From Rallus limicola (lineage: Eukaryota > Chordata > Aves > Gruiformes > Rallidae): a stretch of DNA of 64,000 nucleotides. The translations under genes and the position numbers were made by a program. Under the pieces are notes generated by a model. That model was not told the DNA's origin. It saw nothing but the letters and a program-made list of their open reading frames with translations, and did not search any database. The DNA lies in the NCBI GenBank assembly GCA_022605955.1, contig JAKCOZ010000336.1, forward strand, positions 174,169 through 238,168, in the 5' to 3' direction. Positions 1 through 12,300 of the stretch are shown here, in pieces (position 1 is the stretch's first letter; each line of letters begins with the position of its first letter).

Positions 1-737
1 ATGTTTTGAACTGCAGTCTGCTAGGGCCGCGAAAAGCACCTTAGGATGTTCCAGGCATGTTCCATCTTTCCAGGCAAAGGAAAAGGCTGAGAGCCAAAGT
101 GACAGGGTCTGCTTGTGTGTCCTGTTAGGAGGTTTCAGACAAGCTATGCCTTTCAGTCCTAGCTTCTTTACTTTGGGAGTTATTGCTGGACGTTTAGCAT
201 GTTTTGAACTGCAGTCTGCTAGGGCCGAGAAAAGCACCGTAGGAGGTTCCAGGCATGTTCCCTCTTTCCAGGCAAAGGAAAAGGCTGAGAGCCAAAGTGA
301 CAGGGTCTGCTTGTGTGTCCTGTTAGGAGGTTTCAGACAAGCTATGCCTTTCAGGCCTAGCTTCTTTACTTTGGGAGTTATTGCTGGACGTTTAGCATGT
401 TTTGAACTGCAGTCTGCTAGGGCCGAGAAAAGCACCGTAGGAGGTTCCAGGCATGTTCCCTCTTTCCAGGCAAAGGAAAAGGCTGAGAGCCAAAGTGACA
501 GGGTCTGCTTGTGTGTCCTGTTAGGAGGTTTCAGACAAGCTATGCCTTTCAGGCCTAGCTTCTTTACTTTGGGAGTTATTGCTGGACGTTTAGCATGTTT
601 TGAACTGCAGTGTGCTAGGGCCGAGAAAAGCACCGTAGGAGGTTCCAGGCATGTTCCCTCTTTCCAGGCAAAGGAAAAGGCTGAGAGCCAAAGTGACAGG
701 GTCTGCTTGTGTGTCCTGTTAGGAGGTTTCAGACAAG

Positions 738-2290
738 CATTGCCTTTCAGTCCTAGCTTCTTTACTTTGGGAGTTATTGCTGGACGTTTAGCATGTTTTG
801 AACTGCAGTCTGCTAGGGCCGAGAAAAGCACCGTAGGAGGTTCCAGGCATGTTCCCTCTTTCCAGGCAAAGGAAAAGGCTGAGAGCCAAAGTGACAGGGT
901 CTGCTTGTGTGTCCTGTTAGGAGGTTTCAGACAAGCTATGCCTTTCAGGCCTAGCTTCTTTCCTTTGGGAGTTATTGCTGGACGTTTAGCATGTTTTGAA
1001 CTGCAGTCTGCTAGGGCCGAGAAAAGCACCGTAGGAGGTTCCAGGCATGTTCCCTCTTTCCAGGCAAAGGAAAAGGCTGAGAGCCCAAGTGACAGGGTCT
1101 GCTTGTGTGTCCTGTTAGGAGGTTTCAGACAAGCTATGCCTTTCAGTCCTAGCTTCTTTACTTTGGGAGTTATTGCTGGACGTTTAGCATGTTTTGAACT
1201 GCAGTCTGCTAGGGCCGAGAAAAGCACCGTAGGAGGTTCCAGGCATGTTCCCTCTTTCCAGGCAAAGGAAAAGGCTGAGAGCCAAAGTGACAGGGTCTGC
1301 TTGTGTGTCCTGTTAGGAGGTTTCAGACAAGCTATGCCTTTCAGGCCTAGCTTCTTTACTTTGGGAGTTGTTGCTGGACGTTTAGCATGTTTTGAACTGC
1401 AGTCTGCTAGGGCCGAGAAAAGCACCGTAGGAGGTTCCAGGCATGTTCCCCTCTTTCCAGGCAAAGGAAAAGGCTGAGAGCCAAAGTGACAGGGTCTGCT
1501 TGTGTGTCCTGTTAGGAGGTTTCAGACAAGCATTGCCTTTCAGTCCTAGCTTCTTTACTTTGGGAGTTATTGCTGGACGTTTAGCATGTTTTGAACTGCA
1601 GTCTGCTAGGGCCGAGAAAAGCACCGTAGGAGGTTCCAGGCATGTTCCCTCTTTCCAGGCAAAGGAAAAGGCTGAGAGCCAAAGTGACAGGGTCTGCTTG
1701 TGTGTCCTGTTAGGAGGTTTCAGACAAGCTATGCCTTTCAGGCCTAGCTTCTTTCCTTTGGGAGTTATTGCTGGACGTTTAGCATGTTTTGAACTGCAGT
1801 CTGCTAGGGCCGAGAAAAGCACCGTAGGAGGTTCCAGGCATGTTCCCTCTTTCCAGGCAAAGGAAAAGGCTGAGAGCCCAAGTGACAGGGTCTGCTTGTG
1901 TGTCCTGTTAGGAGGTTTCAGACAAGCTATGCCTTTCAGTCCTAGCTTCTTTACTTTGGGAGTTATTGCTGGACGTTTAGCATGTTTTGAACTGCAGTCT
2001 GCTAGGGCCGAGAAAAGCACCGTAGGAGGTTCCAGGCATGTTCCCTCTTTCCAGGCAAAGGAAAAGGCTGAGAGCCAAAGTGACAGGGTCTGCTTGTGTG
2101 TCCTGTTAGGAGGTTTCAGACAAGCTATGCCTTTCAGGCCTAGCTTCTTTACTTTGGGAGTTGTTGCTGGATGTTTAGCATGTTTTGAACTGCAGTCTGC
2201 TAGGGCCGAGAAAAGCACCGTAGGAGGTTCCAGGCATGTTCCCTCTTTCCAGGCAAAGGAAAAGGCTGAGAGCCAAAGTGACAGGGTCTG
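738..2290. repeat. Tandem 4-monomer duplication in subfamily A (793-bp offset)
   Basis: The marker order GCATTGCC, TTTCCTTTGGG with AGCCCAAG, CAGTCCTAGC, then GAGTTGTTGCTGG occurs at 738-1370 and again at 1531-2163. The offset is 793 bp, which is four monomers plus the extra C at 1448-1451. The second copy adds a private CpG to TpG change (GGATGTTTAG at about 2169). This is a recent unequal-exchange type duplication; the inserted C either arose in the first copy or was lost in the second. Confidence 0.88.
1448..1451. other. 1-bp insertion in monomer (CCC to CCCC)
   Basis: The consensus GTTCCCTC reads GTTCCCCTC here. This is one of only three length-increasing changes in 323 monomers and shifts the otherwise open frame by one. 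It was not copied elsewhere in the window. Confidence 0.95.
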
Positions 2291-5094
2291 CTTGTGTGTA
2301 CTGTTAGAAGGTTTCAGACAAGCTATGCCTTTCAGGCCTAGCTTCTTTACTTTGGGAGTTATTGCTGGACGTTTAGCATGTTTTGAACTGCAGTCTGCTA
2401 GGGCCGAGAAAAGCACCGTAGGAGGTTCCAGGCATGTTCCCTCTTTCCAGGCAAAGGAAAAGGCTGAGAGCCAAAGTGACAGGGTCTGCTTGTGTGTCCT
2501 GTTAGGAGGTTTCAGACAAGCTATGCCTTTCAGGCCTAGCTTCTTTACTTTGGGAGTTATTGCTGGACGTTTAGCATGTTTTGAACTGCAGTCTGCTAGG
2601 GCCGAGAAAAGCACCGTAGGAGGTTCCAGGCATGTTCCCTCTTTCCAGGCAAAGGAAAAGGCTGAGAGCCAAAGTGACAGGGTCTGCTTGTGTGTCCTGT
2701 TAGGAGGTTTCAGACAAGCTATGCCTTTCAGGCCTAGCTTCTTTACTTTGGGAGTTATTGCTGGACGTTTAGCATGTTTTGAACTGCAGTCTGCTAGGGC
2801 CGAGAAAAGCACCGTAGGAGGTTCCAGGCATGTTCCCTCTTTCCAGGCAAAGGAAAAGGCTGAGAGCCAAAGTGACAGGGTCTGCTTGTGTGTCCTGTTA
2901 GGAGGTTTCAGACAAGCATTGCCTTTCAGTCCTAGCTTCTTTACTTTGGGAGTTATTGCTGGACGTTTAGCATGTTTTGAACTGCAGTCTGCTAGGGCCG
3001 AGAAAAGCACCGTAGGAGGTTCCAGGCATGTTCCCTCTTTCCAGGCAAAGGAAAAGGCTGAGAGCCAAAGTGACAGGGTCTGCTTGTGTGTCCTGTTAGA
3101 AGGTTTCAGACAAGCTATGCCTTTCAGTCCTAGTTTCTTTACTTTGGGAGTTATTGCTGGACGTTTAGCATGTTTTGAACTGCAGTCTGCTAGGGCCGAG
3201 AAAAGCACCGTAGGAGGTTCCAGGCATGTTCCCTCTTTCCAGGCAAAGGAAAAGGCTGAGAGCCAAAGTGACAGGGTCTGCTTGTGTGTCCTGTTAGGAG
3301 GTTTCAGACAAGCTATGCCTTTCAGGCCTAGCTTCTTTACTTTGGGAGTTATTGCTGGACGTTTAGCATGTTTTGAACTGCAGTCTGCTAGGGCCGCGAA
3401 AAGCACCTTAGGATGTTCCAGGCATGTTCCATCTTTCCAGGCAAAGGAAAAGGCTGAGAGCCCAAGTGACAGGGTCTGCTTGTGTGTCCTGTTAGGAGGT
3501 TTCAGACAAGCTATGCCTTTCAGTCCTAGCTTCTTTACTTTGGGAGTTATTGCTGGACGTTTAGCATGTTTTGAACTGCAGTCTGCTAGGGCCGAGAAAA
3601 GCACCGTAGGAGGTTCCAGGCATGTTCCCTCTTTCCAGGCAAAGGAAAAGGCTGAGAGCCAAAGTGACAGGGTCTGCTTGTGTGTCCTGTTAGGAGGTTT
3701 CAGACAAGCTATGCCTTTCAGGCCTAGCTTCTTTACTTTGGGAGTTATTGCTGGACGTTTAGCATGTTTTGAACTGCAGTCTGCTAGGGCCGAGAAAAGC
3801 ACCGTAGGAGGTTCCAGGCATGTTCCCTCTTTCCAGGCAAAGGAAAAGGCTGAGAGCCAAAGTGACAGGGTCTGCTTGTGTGTCCTGTTAGGAGGTTTCA
3901 GACAAGCATTGCCTTTCAGTCCTAGCTTCTTTACTTTGGGAGTTATTGCTGGACGTTTAGCATGTTTTGAACTGCAGTCTGCTAGGGCCGAGAAAAGCAC
4001 CGTAGGAGGTTCCAGGCATGTTCCCTCTTTCCAGGCAAAGGAAAAGGCTGAGAGCCAAAGTGACAGGGTCTGCTTGTGTGTCCTGTTAGGAGGTTTCAGA
4101 CAAGCTATGCCTTTCAGGCCTAGCTTCTTTACTTTGGGAGTTATTGCTGGACGTTTAGCATGTTTTGAACTGCAGTCTGCTAGGGCCGAGAAAAGCACCG
4201 TAGGAGGTTCCAGGCATGTTCCCTCTTTCCAGGCAAAGGAAAAGGCTGAGAGCCCAAGTGACAGGGTCTGCTTGTGTGTCCTGTTAGGAGGTTTCAGACA
4301 AGCTATGCCTTTCAGTCCTAGCTTCTTTACTTTGGGAGTTATTGCTGGACGTTTAGCATGTTTTGAACTGCAGTCTGCTAGGGCCGCGAAAAGCACCTTA
4401 GGATGTTCCAGGCATGTTCCATCTTTCCAGGCAAAGGAAAAGGCTGAGAGCCAAAGTGACAGGGTCTGCTTGTGTGTCCTGTTAGGAGGTTTCAGACAAG
4501 CTATGCCTTTCAGGCCTAGCTTCTTTACTTTGGGAGTTGTTGCTGGACGTTTAGCATGTTTTGAACTGCAGTCTGCTAGGGCCGAGAAAAGCACCGTAGG
4601 AGGTTCCAGGCATGTTCCCTCTTTCCAGGCAAAGGAAAAGGCTGAGAGCCAAAGTGACAGGGTCTGCTTGTGTGTACTGTTAGAAGGTTTCAGACAAGCT
4701 ATGCCTTTCAGGCCTAGCTTCTTTACTTTGGGAGTTATTGCTGGACGTTTAGCATGTTTTGAACTGCAGTCTGCTAGGGCCGAGAAAAGCACCGTAGGAG
4801 GTTCCAGGCATGTTCCCTCTTTCCAGGCAAAGGAAAAGGCTGAGAGCCAAAGTGACAGGGTCTGCTTGTGTGTCCTGTTAGGAGGTTTCAGACAAGCTAT
4901 GCCTTTCAGGCCTAGCTTCTTTACTTTGGGAGTTATTGCTGGACGTTTAGCATGTTTTGAACTGCAGTCTGCTAGGGCCGAGAAAAGCACCGTAGGAGGT
5001 TCCAGGCATGTTCCCTCTTTCCAGGCAAAGGAAAAGGCTGAGAGCCAAAGTGACAGGGTCTGCTTGTGTGTCCTGTTAGGAGGTTTCAGACAAG
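1770..5094. repeat. Dispersed 12-monomer-offset duplication in subfamily A (2,376 bp)
   Basis: About 0.95 kb at 1770-2718 recurs at 4146-5094. Shared rare markers are AGCCCAAG (about 1878 and 4254), CAGTCCT (1937 and 4313), GTTGTTGCTGG (2163 and 4539) and GTACTGTTAGAAGG (2300 and 4676), each 2,376 bp apart. The match is interrupted at 4387-4421, where only the right copy carries the four-substitution haplotype, and ends on the right at 5095, where GCATTGCC has no partner at 2719. Interruption of a duplicate by a short variant tract fits gene conversion. Confidence 0.8.
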
Positions 5095-5669
5095 CATTGC
5101 CTTTCAGTCCTAGCTTCTTTACTTTGGGAGTTATTGCTGGACGTTTAGCATGTTTTGAACTGCAGTCTGCTAGGGCCGAGAAAAGCACCGTAGGAGGTTC
5201 CAGGCATGTTCCCTCTTTCCAGGCAAAGGAAAAGGCTGAGAGCCAAAGTGACAGGGTCTGCTTGTGTGTCCTGTTAGGAGGTTTCAGACAAGCTATGCCT
5301 TTCAGGCCTAGCTTCTTTACTTTGGGAGTTATTGCTGGACGTTTAGCATGTTTTGAACTGCAGTCTGCTAGGGCTGAGAAAAGCACCGTAGGAGGTTCCA
5401 GGCATGTTCCCTCTTTCCAGGCAAAGGAAAAGGCTGAGAGCCCAAGTGACAGGGTCTGCTTGTGTGTCCTGTTAGGAGGTTTCAGACAAGCTATGCCTTT
5501 CAGTCCTAGCTTCTTTACTTTGGGAGTTATTGCTGGACGTTTAGCATGTTTTGAACTGCAGTCTGCTAGGGCCGAGAAAAGCACCGTAGGAGGTTCCAGG
5601 CATGTTCCCTCTTTCCAGGCAAAGGAAAAGGCTGAGAGCCAAAGTGACAGGGTCTGCTTGTGTGTCCTG

Positions 5670-5672
5670 TTT
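5670..5672. other. 1-bp insertion in monomer (CTGTT to CTGTTT)
   Basis: CCTGTTAGG reads CCTGTTTAGG. The same insertion recurs at 6463-6465, 793 bp downstream (four monomers plus this base), so the two are probably copies of one event. Confidence 0.95.
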
Positions 5673-6462
5673 AGGAGGTTTCAGACAAGCTATGCCTTTC
5701 AGGCCTAGCTTCTTTACTTTGGGAGTTATTGCTGGACGTTTAGCATGTTTTGAACTGCAGTCTGCTAGGGCCGAGAAAAGCACCGTAGGAGGTTCCAGGC
5801 ATGTTCCCTCTTTCCAGGCAAAGGAAAAGGCTGAGAGCCAAAGTGACAGGGTCTGCTTGTGTGTCCTGTTAGGAGGTTTCAGACAAGCTATGCCTTTCAG
5901 TCCTAGCTTCTTTACTTTGGGAGTTATTGCTGGACGTTTAGCATGTTTTGAACTGCAGTCTGCTAGGGCCGAGAAAAGCACCGTAGGAGGTTCCAGGCAT
6001 GTTCCCTCTTTCCAGGCAAAGGAAAAGGCTGAGAGCCAAAGTGACAGGGTCTGCTTGTGTGTCCTGTTAGGAGGTTTCAGACAAGCTATGCCTTTCAGTC
6101 CTAGCTTCTTTACTTTGGGAGTTATTGCTGGACGTTTAGCATGTTTTGAACTGCAGTCTACTAGGGCCGAGAAAAGCACCGTAGGAGGTTCCAGGCATGT
6201 TCCCTCTTTCCAGGCAAAGGAAAAGGCTGAGAGCCCAAGTGACAGCGTCTGCTTGTGTGTCCTGTTAGGAGGTTTCAGACAAGCTATGCCTTTCAGGCCT
6301 AGATTCTTTACTTTGGGAGTTATTGCTGGACGTTTAGCATGTTTTGAACTGCAGTCTGCTAGGGCCGAGAAAAGCACCGTAGGAGGTTCCAGGCATGTTC
6401 CCTCTTTCCAGGCAAAGGAAAAGGCTGAGAGCCAAAGTGACAGGGTCTGCTTGCGTGTCCTG

Positions 6463-6465
6463 TTT
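6463..6465. other. Second copy of the CTGTTT insertion
   Basis: This is identical to the insertion at 5670-5672. Its monomer also carries a private TTGCGTG just upstream (about 6451), so it is a diverged rather than a perfect copy. Confidence 0.95.
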
Positions 6466-6743
6466 AGGAGGTTTCAGACAAGCTATGCCTTTCAGGCCTA
6501 GCTTCTTTACTTTGGGAGTTATTGCTGGACGTTTAGCATGTTTTGAACTGCAGTCTGCTAGGGCCGAGAAAAGCACCGTAGGAGGTTCCAGGCATGTTCC
6601 CTCTTTCCAGGCAAAGGAAAAGGCTGAGAGCCAAAGTGACAGGGTCTGCTTGTGTGTCCTGTTAGGAGGTTTCAGACAAGCTATGCCTTTCAGGCCTAGC
6701 TTCTTTACTTTGGGAGTTATTGCTGGACGTTTAGCATGTTTTG

Positions 6744-6751
6744 AACTGTAG
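6744..6751. other. PstI-site-destroying substitution in one monomer
   Basis: CTGCAG reads CTGTAG (C to T at 6749). This removes the PstI site conserved in neighbouring monomers and puts a TAG into the open plus-strand frame. A PstI digest would leave a fragment of two repeat lengths here. Confidence 0.93.
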
Positions 6752-9359
6752 TCTGCTAGGGCCGAGAAAAGCACCGTAGGAGGTTCCAGGCATGTTCCCT
6801 CTTTCCAGGCAAAGGAAAAGGCTGAGAGCCAAAGTGACAGGGTCTGCTTGTGTGTCCTGTTAGGAGGTTTCAGACAAGCTATGCCTTTCAGGCCTAGCTT
6901 CTTTACTTTGGGAGTTATTGCTGGACGTTTAGCATGTTTTGAACTGCAGTCTGCTAGGGCCGAGAAAAGCACCGTAGGAGGTTCCAGGCATGTTCCCTCT
7001 TTCCAGGCAAAGGAAAAGGCTGAGAGCCAAAGTGACAGGGTCTGCTTGTGTGTCCTGTTAGGAGGTTTCAGACAAGCTATGCCTTTCAGGCCTAGCTTCT
7101 TTACTTTGGGAGCTATTGCTGGACGTTTAGCATGTTTTGAACTGCAGTCTGCTAGGGCCGAGAAAAGCACCGTAGGAGGTTCCAGGCATGTTCCCTCTTT
7201 CCAGGCAAAGGAAAAGGCTGAGAGCCAAAGTGACAGGGTCTGCTCGTGTGTCCTGTTAGGAGGTTTCAGACAAGCTATGCCTTTCAGGCCTAGCTTCTTT
7301 ACTTTGGGAGTTATTGCTGGACGTTTAGCATGTTTTGAACTGCAGTCTGCTAGGGCCGAGAAAAGCACCGTAGGAGGTTCCAGGCACGTTCCCTCTTTCC
7401 AGGCAAACGAAAAGGCTGAGAGCCAAAGTGACAGGGTCTGCTCGTGTGTCCTGTTAGGAGGTTTCAGACAAGCTATGCCTTTCAGGCCTAGCTTCTTTAC
7501 TTTGGGAGTTATTGCTGGACGTTTAGCATGTTTTGAACTGCAGTCTGCTAGGGCCGAGAAAAGCACCGTAGGAGGTTCCAGGCATGTTCCCTCTTTCCAG
7601 GCAAAGGAAAAGGCTGAGAGCCAAAGTGACAGGGTCTGCTCGTGTGTCCTGTTAGGAGGTTTCAGACAAGCTATGCCTTTCAGGCCTAGCTTCTTTACTT
7701 TGGGAGTTATTGCTGGACGTTTAGCATGTTTTGAACTGCAGTCTGCTAGGGCCGAGAAAAGCACCGTAGGAGGTTCGAGGCATGTTCCCTCTTTCCAGGC
7801 AAAGGAAAAAGCTGAGAGCCAAAGTGACAGGGTCTGCTCGTGTGTCCTGTTAGGAGGTTTCAGACAAGCTATGCCTTTCAGGCCTAGCTTCTTTACTTTG
7901 GGAGCTATTGCTGGACGTTTAGCATGTTTTGAACTGCAGTCTGCTAGGGCCGAGAAAAGCACCGTAGGAGGTTCCAGGCATGTTCCCTCTTTCCAGGCAA
8001 AGGAAAAGGCTGAGAGCCAAAGTGACAGGGTCTGCTCGTGTGTCCTGTTAGGAGGTTTCAGACAAGCTATGCCTTTCAGGCCTAGCTTCTTTACTTTGGG
8101 AGCTATTGCTGGACGTTTAGCATGTTTTGAACTGCAGTCTGCTAGGGCCGAGAAAAGCACCGTAGGAGGTTCCAGGCATGTTCCCTCTTTCCAGGCAAAG
8201 GAAAAGGCTGAGAGCCAAAGTGACAGGGTCTGCTCGTGTGTCCTGTTAGGAGGTTTCAGACAAGCTATGCCTTTCAGGCCTAGCTTCTTTACTTTGGGAG
8301 TTATTGCTGGACGTTTAGCATGTTTTGAACTGCAGTCTGCTCGGGCCGAGAAAAGCACCGTAGGAGGTTCCAGGCATGTTCCCTCTTTCCAGGCAAAGGA
8401 AAAGGCTGAGAGCCAAAGTGACAGGGTCTGCTCGTGTGTCCTGTTAGGAGGTTTCAGACAAGCTATGCCTTTCAGGCCTAGCTTCTTTACTTTGGGAGTT
8501 ATTGCTGGACGTTTAGCATGTTTTGAACTGCAGTCTGCTAGGGCCGAGAAAAGCACCGTAGGAGGTTCCAGGCATGTTCCCTCTTTCCAGGCAAAGGAAA
8601 AGGCTGAGAGCCAAAGTGACAGGGTCTGCTCGTGTGTCCTGTTAGGAGGTTTCAGACAAGCTATGCCTTTCAGGCCTAGCTTCTTTACTTTGGGAGTTAT
8701 TGCTGGACGTTTAGCATGTTTTGAACTGCAGTCTGCTAGGGCCGAGAAAAGCACCGTAGGAGGTTCCAGGCATGTTCCCTCTTTCCAGGCAAAGGAAAAG
8801 GCTGAGAGCCAAAGTGACAGGGTCTGCTCGTGTGTCCTGTTAGGAGGTTTCAGACAAGCTATGCCTTTCAGGCCTAGCTTCTTTACTTTGGGAGTTATTG
8901 CTGGACGTTTAGCATGTTTTGAACTGCAGTCTGCTAGGGCCGAGAAAAGCACCGTAGGAGGTTCCAGGCATGTTCCCTCTTTCCAGGCAAAGGAAAAGGC
9001 TGAGAGCCAAAGTGACAGGGTCTGCTCGTGTGTCCTGTTAGGAGGTTTCAGACAAGCTATGCCTTTCAGGCCTAGCTTCTTTACTTTGGGAGCTATTGCT
9101 GGACGTTTAGCATGTTTTGAACTGCAGTCTGCTAGGGCCGAGAAAAGCACCGTAGGAGGTTCCAGGCATGTTCCCTCTTTCCAGGCAAAGGAAAAGGCTG
9201 AGAGCCAAAGTGACAGGGTCTGCTCGTGTGTCCTGTTAGGAGGTTTCAGACAAGCTATGCCTTTCAGGCCTAGCTTCTTTACTTTGGGAGCTATTGCTGG
9301 ACGTTTAGCATGTTTTGAACTGCAGTCTGCTAGGGCCGAGAAAAGCACCGTAGGAGGTT

Positions 9360-12300
9360 CCAGGCATGTTCCCTCTTTCCAGGCAAAGGAAAAGGCTGAG
9401 AGCCAAAGTGACAGGGTCTGCTCGTGTGTCCTGTTAGGAGGTTTCAGACAAGCTATGCCTTTCAGGCCTAGCTTCTTTCCTTTGGGAGTTATTGCTGGAC
9501 GTTTAGCATGTTTTGAACTGCAGTCTGCTCGGGCCGAGAAAAGCACCGTAGGAGGTTCCAGGCATGTTCCCTCTTTCCAGGCAAAGGAAAAGGCTGAGAG
9601 CCAAAGTGACAGGGTCTGCTCGTGTGTCCTGTTAGGAGGTTTCAGACAAGCTATGCCTTTCAGGCCTAGCTTCTTTACTTTGGGAGTTATTGCTGGACGT
9701 TTAGCATGTTTTGAACTGCAGTCTGCTAGGGCCGAGAAAAGCACCGTAGGAGGTTCCAGGCATGTTCCCTCTTTCCAGGCAAAGGAAAAGGCTGAGAGCC
9801 AAAGTGACAGGGTCTGCTCGTGTGTCCTGTTAGGAGGTTTCAGACAAGCTATGCCTTTCAGGCATAGCTTCTTTACTTTGGGAGCTATTGCTGGACGTTT
9901 AGCATGTTTTGAACTGCAGTCTGCTAGGGCCGAGAAAAGCACCGTAGGAGGTTCCAGGCACGTTCCCTCTTTCCAGGCAAAGGAAAAGGCTGAGAGCCAA
10001 AGTGACAGGGTCTGCTCGTGTGTCCTGTTAGGAGGTTTCAGACAAGCTATGCCTTTCAGGCCTAGCTTCTTTACTTTGGGAGTTATTGCTGGACGTTTAG
10101 CATGTTTTGAACTGCAGTCTGCTAGGGCCGAGAAAAGCACCGTAGGAGGTTCCAGGCATGTTCCCTCTTTCTAGGCAAAGGAAAAGGCTGAGAGCCAAAG
10201 TGACAGGGTCTGCTCGTGTGTCCTGTTAGGAGGTTTCAGACAAGCTATGCCTTTCAGGCCTAGCTTCTTTACTTTGGGAGTTATTGCTGGACGTTTAGCA
10301 TGTTTTGAACTGCAGTCTGCTAGGGCCGAGAAAAGCACCATAGGAGGTTCCAGGCATGTTCCCTCTTTCCAGGCAAAGGAAAAGGCTGAGAGCCAAAGTG
10401 ACAGGGTCTGCTCGTGTGTCCTGTTAGGAGGTTTCAGACAAGCTATGCCTTTCAAGCCTAGCTTCTTTACTTTGGGAGTTATTGCTGGACGTTTAGCATG
10501 TTTTGAACTGCAGTCTGCTAGGGCCGAGAAAAGCACCGTAGGAGGTTCCAGGCATGTTCCCTCTTTCCAGGCAAAGGAAAAGGCTGAGAGCCAAAGTGAC
10601 AGGGTCTGCTCGTGTGTCCTGTTAGGAGGTTTCAGACAAGCTATGCCTTTCAGGCCTAGCTTCTTTACTTTGGGAGTTATTGCTGGACGTTTAGCATGTT
10701 TTGAACTGCAGTCTGCTAGGGCCGAGAAAAGCACCGTAGGATATTCCAGGCATGTTCCCTCTTTCCAGGCAAAAGAAAAGGCTGAGAGCCAAAGTGACAG
10801 GGTCTGCTCGTGTGTCCTGTTAGGAGGTTTAAGACAAGCTATGCCTTTCAGTCCTAGCTTCTTTACTTTGGGAGTTATATCTGGACGTTTAGCATGTTTT
10901 GAACTGCAGTCTGCTAGGGCCGAGAAAAGCACCGTAGGAGGTTCCAGGCATGTTCCCTCTTTCCAGGCAAAGGAAAAGGCTGAGAGCCAAAGTGACAGGG
11001 TCTGCTCGTGTGTCCTGTTAGGAGGTTTCAGACAAGCTATGCCTTTCAGGCCTAGCTTCTTTCCTTTGGGAGTTATTGCTGGACGTTTAGCATGTTTTGA
11101 ACTGCAGTCTGCTAGGGCCGAGAAAAGCACCGTAGGAGGTTCCAGGCATGTTCCCTCTTTCCAGGCAAAGGAAAAGGCTGAGAGCCAAAGTGACAGGGTC
11201 TGCTCGTGTGTCCTGTTAGGAGGTTTCAGACAAGCTATGCCTTTCAGGCCTAGCTTCTTTACTTTGGGAGTTATTGCTGGACGTTTAGCATGTTTTGAAC
11301 TGCAGTCTGCTAGGGCCGAGAAAAGCACCGTAGGAGGTTCCAGGCATGTTCCCTCTTTCCAGGCAAAGGAAAAGGCTGAGAGCCAAAGTGACAGGGTCTG
11401 CTCGTGTGTCCTGTTAGGAGGTTTCAGACAAGCTATGCCTTTCAGGCCTAGCTTCTTTACTTTGGGAGCTATTGCTGGACGTTTAGCATGTTTTGAACTG
11501 CAGTCTGCTAGGGCCGAGAAAAGCACCGTAGGAGGTTCCAGGCATGTTCCCTCTTTCCAGGCAAAGGAAAAGGCTGAGAGCCAAAGTGACAGGGTCTGCT
11601 CGTGTGTCCTGTTAGGAGGTTTCAGACAAGCTATGCCTTTCAAGCCTAGCTTCTTTACTTTGGGAGTTATTGCTGGACGTTTAGCATGTTTTGAACTGCA
11701 GTCTGCTAGGGCCGAGAAAAGCACCGTAGGAGTTTCCAGGCATGTTCCCTCTTTCCAGGCAAAAAAAAAGGCTGAGAGCCAAAGTGACAGGGTCTGCTCG
11801 TGTGTCCTGTTAGGAGGTTTCAGACAAGCTATGCCTTTCAGGCCTAGCTTCTTTACTTTGGGAGTTATTGCTGGACGTTTAGCATGTTTTGAACTGCAGT
11901 CTGCTAGGGCCGAGAAAAGCACCGTAGGAGGTTCCAGGCATGTTCCCTCTTTCCAGGCAAAGGAAAAGGCTGAGAGCCAAAGTGACAGGGTCTGCTCGTG
12001 TGTCCTGTTAGGAGGTTTCAGACAAGCTATGCCTTTCAGGCCTAGCTTCTTTACTTTGGGAGTTATTGCTGGACGTTTAGCATGTTTTGAACTGCAGTCT
12101 GCTAGGGCCGAGAAAAGCACCGTAGGAGGTTCGAGGCATGTTCCCTCTTTCCAGGCAAAGGAAAAGGCTGAGAGCCAAAGTGACAGGGTCTGCTCGTGTG
12201 TCCTGTTAGGAGGTTTCAGACAAGCTATGCCTTTCAGGCCTAGCTTCTTTCCTTTGGGAGTTATTGCTGGACGTTTAGCATGTTTTGAACTGCAGTCTGC

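Larger units (their letters stand above)
1..7048. repeat. Satellite subfamily A block (TTG type)
   Basis: Every monomer here reads CTGCTTG at the site that reads CTGCTCG in the rest of the window; one, near 6451, reads CTTGCGTG. Several variants are found only here or almost only here: CAGTCCTAGC instead of CAGGCCTAGC, AGCCCAAGTG, AAGCATTGCC, GTACTGTTAGAAGG, and a four-substitution haplotype at about 30, 3397 and 4387. The three 1-bp insertions of the window all lie here and none of the seven 1-bp deletions does. The TTG/TCG difference is a CpG to TpG transition, so A could derive from B by deamination followed by homogenisation, but direction cannot be proven from one window. Confidence 0.92.

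Noticed and set aside
7772..7781. RNA polymerase III B-box-like GGTTCGAGGC in the same two monomers
   Set aside because: There is no A box at a suitable distance upstream and no T-run terminator; a single G substitution in two of 323 monomers explains the match.
7772..7790. CENP-B box candidate in the two monomers with GGTTCGAGGCATG (7772 and 12128)
   Set aside because: The match covers only TTCGNNNNA; the essential CGGG half reads TTCC. Ordinary monomers lack even the TTCG.
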